From positions 20,794,854 through 20,854,853 of the forward strand of contig NC_045143.1 of NCBI RefSeq assembly GCF_008831285.2: 60,000 bases of DNA, written 5' to 3'. The DNA comes from Nymphaea colorata. Lineage: Eukaryota; Streptophyta; Magnoliopsida; Nymphaeales; Nymphaeaceae. Positions 48,991 through 60,000 of the stretch are shown here, in pieces; position 1 is the stretch's first letter, and every line of letters begins with the position of its first letter. The position numbers were made by a program, and so were the translations under genes. Below the pieces are notes generated by a model. The model had not been told where the DNA came from. It was given only the letters and a program-made list of their open reading frames with translations, and ran no database searches.

Positions 48991-48995
48991 CCATC

Positions 48996-49452
48996 AGACG
49001 ATTCATTTCCAATCTAGCCATGAAATGCAAACCATTCAACCAGTTGTTGAGGAAAGGTGCCAAGTTTGAATGAGGTTTTGAATGCCAACAATCATTTGAA
49101 AAGATCAAGAGATACCTTGTAAATCCACCAATCTTAAAACCCCCGGTGTTGGGTAGACCATTGCTACTTTACATTATAGTGAATGAGTTAGCATGTGGTG
49201 GTTTTTTGGCACAATATGAGGAAGGAAGTCACATCGAGCATGCAATTTATTACATTAGCAAAACCTTTGTCTTATACAAAAAGAAGTATTCTCCAATAAA
49301 AAAAAACTTATCTAGCATTGGTTTGGATGTGTCAGAAGCTAAGACATTATTTGTTAGTTTGTGAGGTCAAGATATTCTTCAAACTAAATCCTCTTAAGTA
49401 CAATTTGGAATAGCCCTTCCTCAATGGACGCTCGCCAAGTGGCAAGTTCTGC
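48996..49452 (+). pseudogene. Element B Ty3-type RNase H
   Basis: After the TRIM, ISNLAMKCKPFNQLLRKGAK continues the polymerase connection. FECQQSFEKIKRYLVNPPIL, LLLYIIVNELACGGFLAQYE, GSHIEHAIYYISKTFVLYKK and LFVSL (a worn HYLLT) follow. A TGA near 49071 and a frameshift at about 49310 interrupt it. This corresponds to element A 27840-28211. Confidence 0.78.
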
Positions 49453-49454
49453 TA

Positions 49455-50186
49455 ATGCAATATGATCTTGAATATGTGTTTCAGAAGTCAATCAAAGGAC
49501 AAACAATTGTGGATCAGTTAGTAGACTTTTCCCAGTACGAAGAAATCAGAACGAACGATGAGTTTCTAGACGAACACGTACTAAGATTGGAAAATGTTCC
49601 GATATGGAAGATGTATTTTGACGGATCCAGAAATGTGATGGGAGCTGGTACAGACATTTTACTCATCACTCCAGAAGATAAAATGATCTCGTACTCTTTA
49701 AAACTTAACTTTTCATGTACCCATAACGTGGCTGAATACGAGGTCCTCATACAAGGAATTCGTTCTTTACTAAGTTTTCAAGTAAAAAGGGTGCATGCAT
49801 TCGGCGACTCTCAACTTATCATAAACCAAGTGAATAGAGAATGACAAGTCAAAGATGAAAAGTTGGTGCCATATCAAAAAATCGCCACCTTGCTGATCCA
49901 TCAATTTGAAGAAATACAACTGGCTCACATGAAAAAAGAAGGTAACCATATTGCGGATGGCTTCGTGAGTCTAGGGTCCACCATCTCATTTCGAACCAAT
50001 GAAGCAATCTATTCTTTTGAGATTGAAAGATTAGAACACCCTGCTTTTGAAGTGGTAAAACATGTTCATCATATCCAAGAAGGGAATACGCCTTGGTATC
50101 ATGACATTAAGAGATACATTGAAAGTGGAGAATCCCAACTGGAATGCCCAAAAATGAACAAAAAGCAATTCAATGTATGTCAGTGA
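49455..50186 (+). pseudogene. Element B second (archaeal-type) RNase H
   Basis: KSIKGQTIVDQLVDFSQYEE precedes MYFDGSRNVMGAG (Asp), HNVAEYEVLIQGIRSLL (Glu), HAFGDSQLIINQVNRE (Asp) and NHIADGFVSLGS (Asp), so all four catalytic acidic residues are present. A TGA at 49842-49844 falls where a Trp codon is expected (NRE-W-QVKD). This is the better preserved of the two second RNase H copies. Confidence 0.83.
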
Positions 50187-51327
50187 GGTATTTTATTCTT
50201 GCAGAGGTGCTATATAAACGTGGATTTAGTACTAAATACTCATGGTGCCTTGATGAAGATGTGACAAAGAAAGTAATCGAAGAGTCACATCGAGGAGACT
50301 GTGGAGCCATGTTGGTTACCAAACCCTCACCAAGCAGATAATTCAAGCAGGATATTATTGGCCTACTATGCAAAAAGATTGTCATCAATTCGTCAAAAGA
50401 TGCAAAGAATGTCAACTGCATGCTTCAATGATCAATGCACCAGCCTCTCACTTGCATTCTGTGACATCTCCTTGGTCATTTTCAATGCAGCCATTCGACG
50501 TAGTCGGACCAATATCCCCTGCAGCTTCCAATGGCCATAAGTATTTTCCTGCTGCAACAGAGTGGGTAGAAGTCGTCACACTTAGAACAATGGAAGGATG
50601 TCATGTCGTGTCTTTCATTCACAAAAATCTTCTTCGCAAATTTGGGGTCCCTCATGATATAGTATCTGACAACGAGACTCATTTCAAGAATGAAAAGATA
50701 AGGCAGCTATGCAGCAAATACCATATCATGCATCATTTTTCAGCTCCTTATTACCCCCAAGACAATGGGCAAGCAGAGACCACCAACAAGATCCTGATCT
50801 GCATCTTGGAATGGACAGTATAAACGAGAAGACACTGGCACGAAAAGATGCACAACACTCTGTGGGCATATCGCACCACTATGAGAACTCCAACAAATGC
50901 TACTCCAGCAGAGTTAGTCTACGGAATAGAAGTAGTCCTACCATTACATGTTTTGAAACCCGCTTTGAAGTTTGCTTCTCTTATACAGCTCCCTCTAAAT
51001 CAATATCAGCAGAAAAGGCTAATGCAGCACGATTTGCTAGATGAAAAGATGCTAAAAGCAGCTGAGTATGTTGAAGCTTATCGTCGAAGGGTGGCAAGAT
51101 AATTTGCAAAGTCAGTTATTGAGAGACAGTTCAAAGTGAATGACTTGGTCCTACGATCAGTGGTATGTCTCAGAGGACGACCACGTGGTAAGTGGGCACC
51201 AAACTGGGAAGACCCGTATGTTATTAAAAAAGCCTTGCCCTGAAATTCATACCGATTGATCAATGTTGTTGGGGTGGAACTTGCCGATCCTGTTACTGCC
51301 GTTCACCTCAAGAAATTTTATGCCTAG
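50144..51327 (+). pseudogene. Element B integrase
   Basis: RYFILAEVLYKRGFST begins it. The zinc region is frame-shifted, but CHQFVKRCKECQLHA keeps both Cys. The core has PFDVVGPI (Asp), HDIVSDNETHF (Asp) and YPQDNGQAETTNK (Glu), so the DDE triad is intact. Five or so residues are missing in the DYFTKWVE segment (reads AATEWVEV). Stops at 50821-50823 and 51100-51102 and a late TGA break it before HLKKFYA. The C-terminal GKWAPNWEDPYVIKK retains the Trp lost in A. Confidence 0.88.
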
Positions 51328-51471
51328 TCCTCTTGTATTCACTTTCTAATCAATGACAAATATTTATGTTTTCACATCCAATCTACCGTTCAATCTAGAT
51401 TCTTTCCAGTTGTAAAACAGGACAATTACACTAATGCATGTTTTTATTATTATCAATTAAGATTTAAGGGG

Positions 51472-51629
51472 CACCCATGTAGGCAAAGGGATAAACCTAC
51501 AATGTGAGAGCAACCCACGCAGGTAAGGGGCTAAACCTGCAATGCAAGCCAATGCAACCCTTTTTAAGGGGGTTAAACCTGAATTCAATATTGGCATACC
51601 CATGCAGGTAAGGGGTTAAGCTTGAAACC
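51472..51629 (+). repeat. Imperfect tandem repeats in element B 3' UTR
   Basis: Four units of the form ACCCAYGCAGGTAAGGGGYT then AAACCTGCAATG occur at about 51472, 51511, 51555 and 51596; the third is shortened. The spacing is 39-44 bp. They lie between integrase and the polypurine tract, a region known to be repeat-prone in Tat elements. Confidence 0.8.
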
Positions 51630-51704
51630 TCTCTCCGAACATGTTTTGTTTGAAAATTTTGTGGTGCTTATCTTCGTCACTAAGCACGGCCAGCACTGAC
51701 TTAG

Positions 51705-51721
51705 TAACAAAGAGGGGCATC
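51705..51721 (+). promoter_or_regulatory. Element B polypurine tract
   Basis: AACAAAGAGGGGCATC immediately precedes the 3' LTR and matches the tract of element A. Confidence 0.8.
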
Positions 51722-54006
51722 AGTAATCACCTCAATTTTTTTCAAAAGACTATGTTATTCTAACAAGGCACAAAACTCAAATTTAGACACAAGATTCAAA
51801 TCCAAATTCCAACTCTCATATCCAAATTAGATTCAAAACCCAATTTTAGATCTGAATCGAGTATTTGAAACTCAACATCCAAAATCGAGTTCAAAACAAT
51901 AAATTCTGGTACTATAAGCGTCGCGTGCTCATGCACAGACCTTCCTCCTGTTTTACGCTTCATCCTCACACCAAAATATGTTTTTGAAGCTGAAAACAAA
52001 GTCGACCACCCTTTTTGTAAATAAAACAACTTTTATACGCCTTAAAAACAAAAAAACAAAAAAAGGAAGAAAGTATCACGCGTCACGCGATCGCTTTGTG
52101 CGGCAGCGTATCATGCACTGTCGCGTGTTGTGCGCCACAGCTCTTGGCACTACAGGTGCTGTTGCGCCGCTGAGGGCCTGTCGCGCAACAACGCCGGGAA
52201 CCCCCCCCCCCCCCCCTCTTTTTTTGTGAAAAAAACTGCCCTTTGGAGTGTGGTTTTGGCATTTTTGGGTGGGCGTTAGTCCTGCCCACACCCCAAAGGG
52301 GTATTTGCAAGGCTAAGGCCCAATCCTACTTAGTCAAAACCTATTTTTTAGAAAAAGCTTTGAAAACAATTTAAAATTATTTGAAATTCACAAAAATTTT
52401 GAATTTTAGCTCCAAAACTCTCTATAAATACCTCCACAAATGATCTAGTCCTTGGAGAAACTCTAATACATTCTCACTTCAAAACTAAGAGTTTTTCCCT
52501 TAGCTCTCTTCCTCTTTTCATTTCTCTCTTTTTCTCCATTTGAAGCAATGTTCATCAAGTTACAACTCTTCAATGGAGCACAAAAGATCTCTTGGATGCA
52601 TCCTCTTCCCCATCTTGGAGTTTCATTCAAGGGGATCTAGGATTATTCCAAGCTAAAATGTTCATTTTTCCAAAAGTCATTCTCATTAGAGGATAAGACA
52701 GCATTCAAATCTCCATTTTAATATGAAGAACTATTCTTAAGTGCACAAGGAGCATGAGAAGGTGAAGTAATCTTTCATTTTATGATTAAATCATACTCTT
52801 TCTTTTCTTGAATATATTCGTGTTCTTGTTACTTTATTTCCTCTCATCTTTATCTCCCCATGGCCACATGAGATAGCCTTCAAATCTCTATTTTAGAGTC
52901 AAGAAGCTATTCTTAAGTGCACCAGGAGCATGAGAAGATGAGACGATCTTTCATTTCATGGTTGAATCATGTTCTTTCTTTTATCGAACGTAGCATTGTT
53001 TTGGTTTCTTCATTTTCTCCCTTCTTCATCACCCCATGGCCATACAAGGTGGCCTTAAAATCTCTATTTTAGAGTCAAGAGACTATTATTAAGTGCACCA
53101 GGAGCACGAGAAGATGAAGTGATATTTCATTTTATGCTTGAATCATGTTATCTCATTGCTTGATTATAGTCTTGTTTTGCTTCTCCTATTTTCTCTATTC
53201 CTCATTTCCCTATGGTCATATGAGATAGCTCTCAATCTCTATTCTAGAGTCAAGAGTTTATGCTCAAATGCACCGGGAGCATGGGACGATATGCTCTCTC
53301 ATAGTTAAATCATATTCTCTCTTTTTCCTTGAATATTGCTTACATATTATCCATGCATAGTTGTTCGATTTTCCATCTATATGTGAATGCATGGCGAGAA
53401 TGAGAGTAGAGTTTGGGGCTCTTTACTTTTATGCTAATTTTTGAGGTTGGGGATTGTCCAACCAGGGGAGAACCCTTACGAATAGTACATGTTAATATGC
53501 ATTTTCATGTCATTTTGTGTTTGTTTCTTTTTAATCATCCCATTAGGAAACCTAATGAGCTTCTTATAGTATGATTTGTTCTTCTTTCATACCAAACAGT
53601 GGAAGAAATATATCCTTTGTAACAAACCAAATAATAAAATTCAATGTTTAATACATAAATCATATTTTACAAAAAAAAATTGAAAGCAAATACCCACTAT
53701 AATATGGCTTTGGAGACTTAGCTTAGGCTCTTGCATGAGTCCAAGCTACCCTCTGGCCTACATCAAACTTGAAGTTGGTTGTTTTAAGTCATTTCTTTAT
53801 TTTTAATCTCATGAACACACCTATATATATACATGTTATATACATATATGTGCACATGATGATTCCTTCATCTGTTTTTCCCTCTATGTTTTCACATTTT
53901 ATTTTACAAATTTTCATATACATATGAACACATATATACATGTGTTTTATTTTCTCTTTCTAGAACCTTTGGTTTGTCTCTTCAAGATAGATGTCTTCTC
54001 CTACAA

Positions 54007-54049
<43 letters not shown>

Positions 54050-54951
54050 TATATGTGTCTTTTTTTCTTTTCCTTTCTATTTAAGTTAAGACTTCATTTT
54101 CAAAAGCTTATACAAACATGTATACATGCATATAGAGAATATATATCTCCTCCTATTTCAAAATCTTCCATCTAGTGATCTTTGAAATCTCTTTCTCTTT
54201 CTCTCTTTCTTTTTATAAGAATTTTTTATTTCTTCCATTCTTTTAAAACATTTTCTTGTGGTCTTTTACTTACCGACTTCATTAAGACCAAAAATTAAGT
54301 AATGACCTAATATTAGATTCATGCTTGATGGTCTACAACCCCAAATCCATTTTCAAAAACTTTTCCTTCTTATATACGATAGTTATCAAAACAAAAAACT
54401 TAGATGTATGTTATGGCAGAAATGTTTCTAGATGAATGTTATGGTAGGAATGAATGATTTTCCTTTTCAATCATGTAGGATCAATGCATTCATGCATCCA
54501 CAATCATTTAATATCACATATGATCACAAGCACCTCTCCAAAAGAATTTAAGCAAGATGATATGAAGCTCTAACAAGGTAATAACCAAATTAGAGCAAAA
54601 TTTCAAACCTACTTAAAATCTTAAGAGAACACTAAAATGACTTCAAAATGATTTCTCAAGCTTTCCAAATGATCTTTAGAAAGACTTTTCAATTCTAGTT
54701 TTCTCTAAAATATTTCACATTCTCAAACTTTCAAGATTTTTCTACAATACATATAGAATGGAAAAGATGTTCAAGTCAAAGTGAAATGCATCAATAATAA
54801 ACATAGCTCTTGGGTTGACTACCCCCGATAAAACCGCCGGGAATGGTCAATCCTCGTATCGATGGACGAGTCCGTTTCTCTCATTTTCAAAATAAAAACT
54901 CATTTTTCTGGAACACCCCAAAACCAATCGAAAATTTTGGAGATGCGAACA
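51722..54951 (+). repeat. Element B 3' LTR
   Basis: Aligned with 39001-42346. It begins AGTAATCACC (the first T mutated to A) and ends GCGAACA. TATA box CTCTATAAATACC at 52419-52431. The first 176-bp unit is partly deleted (about 70 bp near 52687), with anchors at 52851, 53027 and 53203. An (ATT)n/(TA)n tract at 54008-54055 is specific to this copy. Confidence 0.95.
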
Positions 54952-54956
54952 CTAGG

Positions 54957-55446
54957 TCTTGATGAAAAATCTCTGTTAAGGAGGCAATTCATCTAATAGA
55001 TACTAAAAAAACGTCCCTTTGTATGAATTTACTTTTGTCGACAGTGGCAAAATTGTTGCATGAACCCTATATCATGGCGGTGAGAAAGGGGACCATCATC
55101 CTACACCTTATCCTCCATGTCAATTATCATTGTTGTAAAGAAAACAACATATAAGAATCATGCCTTGGACTATCATTGTTTGTTTAGCAAAACTTCAGTT
55201 ACGTTGAAAACAATGTGATTTTCAATTTTCCTTGTATATATTGACATACAACCATGCCCATTTTTCTTACTTATTTATATTTTATACTAGAGCATGTCAA
55301 GCACTCTAGATAGAAATAGTTCATAAGTTTCAAATCTTATTGTGGCCTCCAAGAAAACAAAATGCTGCATTGTTAACTAGTTAGATCAAATCAACAAAGA
55401 TTTCTAATATTTGTGTTCTTCGACCAAAGATTTTATAATTTGGGTG
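54957..55446. other. Flank between element B and hAT relic
   Basis: No coding motif seen. Confidence 0.5.
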
Positions 55447-55552
55447 ATGAAAGGTGAATAAAATAAATTGTTTTGGCACATGCTAATATGCAGTGTGGCA
55501 TGAAAAGTGAACAAAATAAATTGTTTTGGCACATGCTAATATGTAGTATGGC
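55447..55552. repeat. 53-bp tandem duplication
   Basis: ATGAAAGGTGAATAAAATAA... and ATGAAAAGTGAACAAAATAA... follow each other with a 53-bp step. They share TTGTTTTGGCACATGCTAAT and differ at a few bases. Confidence 0.9.
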
Positions 55553-55843
55553 ATGCACTTTCTAATTGTTAGCCGTAGGACCAGTTGTTTGGTCCTCTTG
55601 CTTCTCTTTTTCTAGCTAATTCAATGCTTTCTTTTGATATTTTCTCTCCTTTTTTAAAAAATTGTGAAAATAGTGTCTAATTGGTAATGATAACTTTGTT
55701 ATATAATTTTTATTCTTGCATTTTGAATCCTTGATATTGGTCTTAGCTTGTATTAGACTTATAGTTTGTTGTTTTAAATTCAAACTGTTAATGAGCTGTC
55801 ATACATGCTAATTTATTGATTACTATGTATTTCAGACATAAAG

Positions 55844-58383
55844 ATGGGTGATACTTCAGACTCTATTGCAAAAGGCAGAGACCCTAGTTGGAAGCATTGT
55901 ATGTATATTGATAAAAAAGAAAAGAGTCCAATGTTCAGTTTTTCATAAAGAGATTTTGGTGCCATCAATAGGTTAAAGCTACATCTTGCCCATATACAAA
56001 AGGAAGTTGAATCTTTCTCCTCGATCGCCTGGTATGCCGAGGGGCTGCAAAAAGGAAAATGAGTAGATAATGTTGCTGTCAACAATATGCTTAAGTTTAC
56101 AAATGTAAAGTAATTGAATTTAAAAGATCAAATTGGCAAACAAACAAGACAAATAATGTGTATTGCTATTTGTGAGGCTTTTTTATCATGTTGCAATTCC
56201 TTTCAATTCAACTAGTTCCCCTTATTTTTAGTGAAATGATAATGTGTAGTAGGTGAAGCCAGACCATATGAAACTCTCAAACAAAAAGGAAATTACTAGA
56301 AATTTTTTTATGAAGAGATATGAAATATAATATCTCATTGAAAAGTTTCAAAGAATGATGGGCTTTGACTGGATGCATAATAATGGCAGATGACTAGGAA
56401 TATAGTAAAAGTAGAACATTAATCAATTTCTTGGCTTATTGTCCCAAAGTAGTATACTTTTTGAAGTCCATTGATGCATCCAATATTGTCAAAGATGCAA
56501 ATAACTTGTTCAAGAAGTTAAGACAAGTTATGATAGAAGTTGGTAAAGAGAATGTGGAATAGGTAACTACTCCCTACTCAATAATCACCATCTTTAAATG
56601 TTCAAGTATTTATAATTTTCAATTTATAAACTTAAAACTTTTACCTTTTGTATGATACATTCTTTACATGTTATCATTGCCAATTCTATCAATTTTGTAA
56701 CCACATGCATGCTATTAATGGAAAAATATAACTTGTTTTGGGCCTCATGCAGTACTCATTGCTTAGATCTTATTATTGAGGATATTGGAAAGATAACAAA
56801 AGTGAATAATTGCATTTTAAAGCTATGAGAATAACCAAATTTATATATAATCACACTCTGTTGTTGCACATGATGAGAAATTATTTCAACGACAAGAGAT
56901 AAATTTTGAGGCCAGCGGAGACAAGGTTTGCAATAAATTTTATTTTACTTTAGAGTTTGCTAGAACAAAAAATAGTTTGAGAATGATGTTCATATCTAAC
57001 AAATGGATAACTTCAAAATTTTAAAATTGGAAGGAAAAAAATGTGAAAAAATTGTTATCTTCATTTTGGAAGATAATAATTAATTTGGTGAAGATAGTGG
57101 AGTCTCTCATTCGAGTATTGAGGTTGGTTGACAATGATAATCAACTCAAGATGGGATATATATATGAAGCAATGGATATGGTAAACCTGAAGATTAAAGA
57201 AATATATGGTGGTGATGAAAGAAAGTGCAAAATTTATTGGCTATAGCGAAACTGAAGGTTAAAAAAAATATACGGTGGTGATGAATGGAAGTACAAAGTT
57301 TATTGGAAATAACAACAAAAGATGGACAACCAGCTCCACCACCCTCTTCATGTGTTGGATATTTCTTAAGTCATACATTTTAGTACGCATCTTCATTCCC
57401 AATGGTAAGTTTTAATTGCGACTGAATTACAAACTTATAATTTTATGTTTTTAATTATTTATTTGGTCTTCATGACGGATTTATTTTTTGTGCTTGTTAT
57501 TTGTAGAATCTTAAAAATTAAGTGTGAACGAAAAGAATCCATGTGCTTAGAACTATATGTTCAAAAAGCAGTAGAAGTAACTTTACAAGTTTATTTTTAC
57601 TTTATAATTTCATATAGTATAATACCACAATTTTATTGTGCAATAATTTTCATTTTGTTTTTCATTAGATCAAACAATTCACACGAGCTCAATTAAATTT
57701 TGGTACTAATTTGGCTTTGAAAATTAGGCAAATAGAAATACAATGTGCCATTTCAAGTGTTCTATTGTTATTCAATCATAATGTTAATATAATTATACTG
57801 ATAAATTTGACTCAATATTTATAATTTTGTCTTTCTATTTGGCGATTTGTTGTGAAGATCAAGGAGGTTGTCCACCAGAATTGCCAATAATTGTTATACA
57901 TGTTCTTAGTCAAACATGTTCTTCAAGTGGATGTCGATGCAACTGGAGTACATTGATCAACTTTATACAAAAAGATGCACTAAACTATAACAAAACAAGC
58001 TAAATGACTTGGTCTATGTGTGTTACAACTTAAGACTAGTGGAGAAGCAAGCATCAAGTATAGGAGACTTCAATCCTATCTCATTGGACAATATTTTCCT
58101 TGAAAATCCAGTTGACATTTGGATGGTAGGAGAATCAGAAAATGTTGTCAATAATGAAGTAAGTACTATTATATTATGCATTTAGCTTTGCAATTGATCA
58201 ATCATTATCTTCCAACTATATATCCTATTTTGTGAGAATTCAACATTATATTTTATTTTTAAATGTAGGATGATGATGAACTAGAAAACAAAGATATTGG
58301 CTTACTAGAGTGCAGTCATCAAAATAAAAATGAAGAAAATGAAGGGGCAAGTCTAACCCATGCTTATGAAGCAAATGAGTAGA
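55844..58383 (+). pseudogene. hAT-family transposase relic
   Basis: Plus-strand motifs in hAT order. First a BED-type zinc-finger region (GRDPSWKHC, then NRLKLHLAHIQKEVES; 55870-56020), with its second Cys pair lost. Then the DUF659 region: INFLAYCPKVVYFLKSIDAS and IVKDANNLFKKLRQVMIEVG (56425-56550). Then the conserved CSTHCLDLIIEDIGKI equivalent (56750-56800). Then a long helix segment (FWKIIINLVKIVESLIRVLR, MGYIYEAMD; 57060-57180). Last, a C-terminal dimerisation region: NKLNDLVYVCYNLRLVEKQA and IGDFNPISLDNIF (57985-58105). Stops, frameshifts and what look like introns (for example about 58155-58270) interrupt it. An active protein would bind and cut hAT ends; this one cannot. Terminal inverted repeats and an 8-bp target duplication were not located. 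Confidence 0.82.
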
Positions 58384-59425
58384 AAGACCTTACATATATG
58401 AATCTTTTGTTGAATGATGGCGATGATGATGATAGCAATGAAATAGCGGTGTTGGTTATGTTGATATAAAAGCTTTTTAAGAATCTAAGAGATTAAGACT
58501 CTAAGTGTGTAGGAACAAAGAAGTGCATTTTGAAATGCACATTTATATAGTTCTACATGAGCTAAATGGTCAAATGTTTTTCCTTTTTGGATTTTTTTAA
58601 TATTTTTTTTCATATTAAGAAATATTCTTTTTGCGAGTTGCATGGGATTGCATTTTTTTACTAATTGTCATTTTGTTAATTCCTTTTGTAAGACAATCAA
58701 CTTATTAAATATGCTATGATGATATGAGATACTATATATTTCTTATATTTTATAATGTATCATATATAGGAACTGAAAGTTATGATCAACTAAAGATTAA
58801 GTATTTTTTTAGTTTTACTTTATGAAAGTATGAATTGAAGAGAGCTTTGTGATTGCAATGTATTATATCTTTCATCAATCATGAATTGAACATTTTAAGT
58901 TGAAACTTCAAAGTTCGTAATTTCAAACATGATTCTATCATCTTGATCAGGCATGCATCATGCTTCTTTTAAGCTTCCAATTATGTTTTGAGTTTTAACT
59001 TTTGTGCCATATTAGTTTTCATTTAAGCAATTTGATTGTATAATTTGACATTGCTTGTATTGCAAGCTTATGTTTATGATATGATAATGAATTTGTACAT
59101 TATGCCCTTTTAGACTTTACCATGCAGTTGCACAAACGTACACTTATGTCACTCTTTTTATATAGAGCACATTATCAGCCTAAGACAGATCGTGCCATGT
59201 GCTAATTACACAAACATTTATTATACTGTATGTGCAGGACAAAATCGAGCCATATGCCAATAACGTAGGCAAAGTTTTTCACTATTATATGTTCACTTGT
59301 GTTGCACATTGTTGTTAGAAGGTACTTGCTATTAGATAGATGTTGTAAAATGCTTAATTGTTATTTTATAGTTGTATAATTCAAATTATGTTTAATACTT
59401 TAATTCTCACAAGCTATAATTGTAT
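58384..59425. other. Intergenic, no gene recognised
   Basis: AT-rich sequence after the hAT relic; no coding or RNA motifs recognised. Confidence 0.5.
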
Positions 59426-59575
59426 GACCTGATCCGCCAAGTCACCAAGTGAACTTAGTGACCCGACTGTGTGGTGATCCGAATCTGATTCTTGGTACCT
59501 GACCTGACCGAGTCTCCAAGTCAACCTGTTGACCTGGTGACCCAGCTGTGTGCCGATCCGAGTCTGATTCATGAG
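59426..59575. repeat. 75-bp tandem duplication
   Basis: GACCTGATCCGCCAAGTCAC... (59426) and GACCTGACCGAGTCTCCAAG... (59501) align over 75 bp through GATCCGAATCTGATTC / GATCCGAGTCTGATTC. The unit is itself made of GACC(T/C)G and CCAAGTCA words and is GC-richer than its flanks. Confidence 0.8.
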
Positions 59576-59579
59576 TTAG

Positions 59580-60000
59580 CCAACTATTATTCAAAGCTTT
59601 CCTAAATCATGTTGATGCGTTTGTTTGCCTTTTTGATAGGTTGGTTGAAGAGACTTTTGTGTCGAATGAGGATAATATTTTGTTGCTAAGGCCAGTCACT
59701 AAAGAAGAAATTAAAAATATTTCTTATAATTTGGATAGTGATAGCATTGTAGGGCATGACAGATACCCCAATTTTTTCTTCTAGGATATACCGCATATTG
59801 TTGGAGAGGAGGTTTATGAAATTCTCAAGGACATCTTCTGCATTGGAAAGCGAATAAGGAGTGTGAACCACACGAATATCATGACGTTTGATGGTGCATT
59901 TTGTATTGAGGATTATATGCTTATTTTCTTGTGCTTCAAATTCAATGTGTGCTAGTACATATTATTAATGCAACACACGAAAATCATGTCAAGAATCGGC
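59580..60000 (+). pseudogene. LINE reverse transcriptase fragment, runs off the window
   Basis: One plus-strand frame reads EETFVSNEDNILLLRPVTKE, then EIKNISYNLDSDSIVGHDRY and IRSVNHTNIMTF. These match the start of plant LINE-1-type reverse transcriptase (LLRPVTxEEI...APGPDGF..FF...RSVNxTxIxLIPK). An in-frame TAG near 59784 and loss of the APGPDG core (IVGHDR) show decay. The upstream ORF2 part is not adjacent; see the LINE relic at 36-38 kb. Confidence 0.65.

Larger units (their letters stand above)
39001..54951 (+). mobile_element. Element B: Tat-lineage Ty3/gypsy retrotransposon
   Basis: LTRs at 39001-42346 (3346 bp) and 51722-54951 (3230 bp) are flanked by the 5-bp duplication CTAGG (38996-39000 and 54952-54956). 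Internal order equals element A: primer site, PMD ORF, gag, protease, reverse transcriptase, RNase H, second RNase H, integrase, repeat-bearing 3' UTR, polypurine tract. Reverse transcriptase retains its YIDD box, but stops and frameshifts disrupt every gene and a TRIM element sits at the end of the reverse transcriptase region. In the first 245 bp of the LTRs I count about 25 differences, more per base than element A, so B is probably the older insertion. Confidence 0.95.

Noticed and set aside
1-60000. CRISPR arrays, bacterial operons, riboswitches
   Set aside because: The regular repeats found (49, 53, 75, 176 and 525 bp) are directly abutting tandem units without unique spacers, and the window is plant nuclear DNA.

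Overview
This is nuclear DNA of a flowering plant. The evidence is a spliced R2R3-MYB gene of the MYB5 type, plant-specific Ty1/copia and Tat-lineage Ty3/gypsy retrotransposons, plant-style hAT and LINE relics, and long AT-rich intergenic stretches. I do not assign a species. Apart from the MYB gene almost everything recognisable is transposable-element sequence at different stages of decay, so this is a gene-poor, repeat-rich segment.

Layout. 1-12.7 kb is mostly intergenic: an unproven first exon (2331-2478), an exon-like fragment on the minus strand (4941-5116), the terminus of a CACTA transposon (ending at 5575) and a 525-bp tandem duplication (8258-9298). 12.9-14.1 kb holds MYB5 on the minus strand (two exons, 349 aa), with a (TA)n tract about 280 bp upstream of its start. 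From 14831 to 35653 lies a degenerate Ty1/copia element on the minus strand with 5-bp target duplications (CTTCT). Its gag is split by a 16.8-kb Ty3/gypsy element (element A, 18373-35136, plus strand, about 4-kb LTRs, target duplication GTCAC). 36.1-38.0 kb holds a LINE relic. 39001-54951 is a second, related Ty3/gypsy element (element B, about 3.3-kb LTRs, target duplication CTAGG). Element B carries a 452-bp TRIM-type mini-retrotransposon (48539-48990, target duplication CCATC) inside its pol gene. 55.8-58.4 kb is a broken hAT transposase gene, and 59.6-60 kb is the start of a LINE reverse transcriptase running off the window.

How the parts work together. Elements A and B share one plan: LTR, primer site, an extra ORF with a plant mobile domain (PMD), gag, aspartic protease, reverse transcriptase, Ty3 RNase H, a second archaeal-type RNase H, integrase, 3' untranslated region, polypurine tract, LTR. 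This is the Tat/Ogre-like plan. Both are inactivated by stops and frameshifts; A has also lost the catalytic part of its reverse transcriptase. Their LTRs are largely dissimilar but keep two short conserved islands, and B's LTR contains a 176-bp tandem array. MYB5 should act as a DNA-binding regulator in MYB-bHLH-WD40 complexes. The copia 3' LTR lies about 0.74 kb upstream of its start codon in the same transcriptional direction.

Domain calls come from motif recognition by eye; LTR and duplication boundaries come from direct comparison of the two copies.
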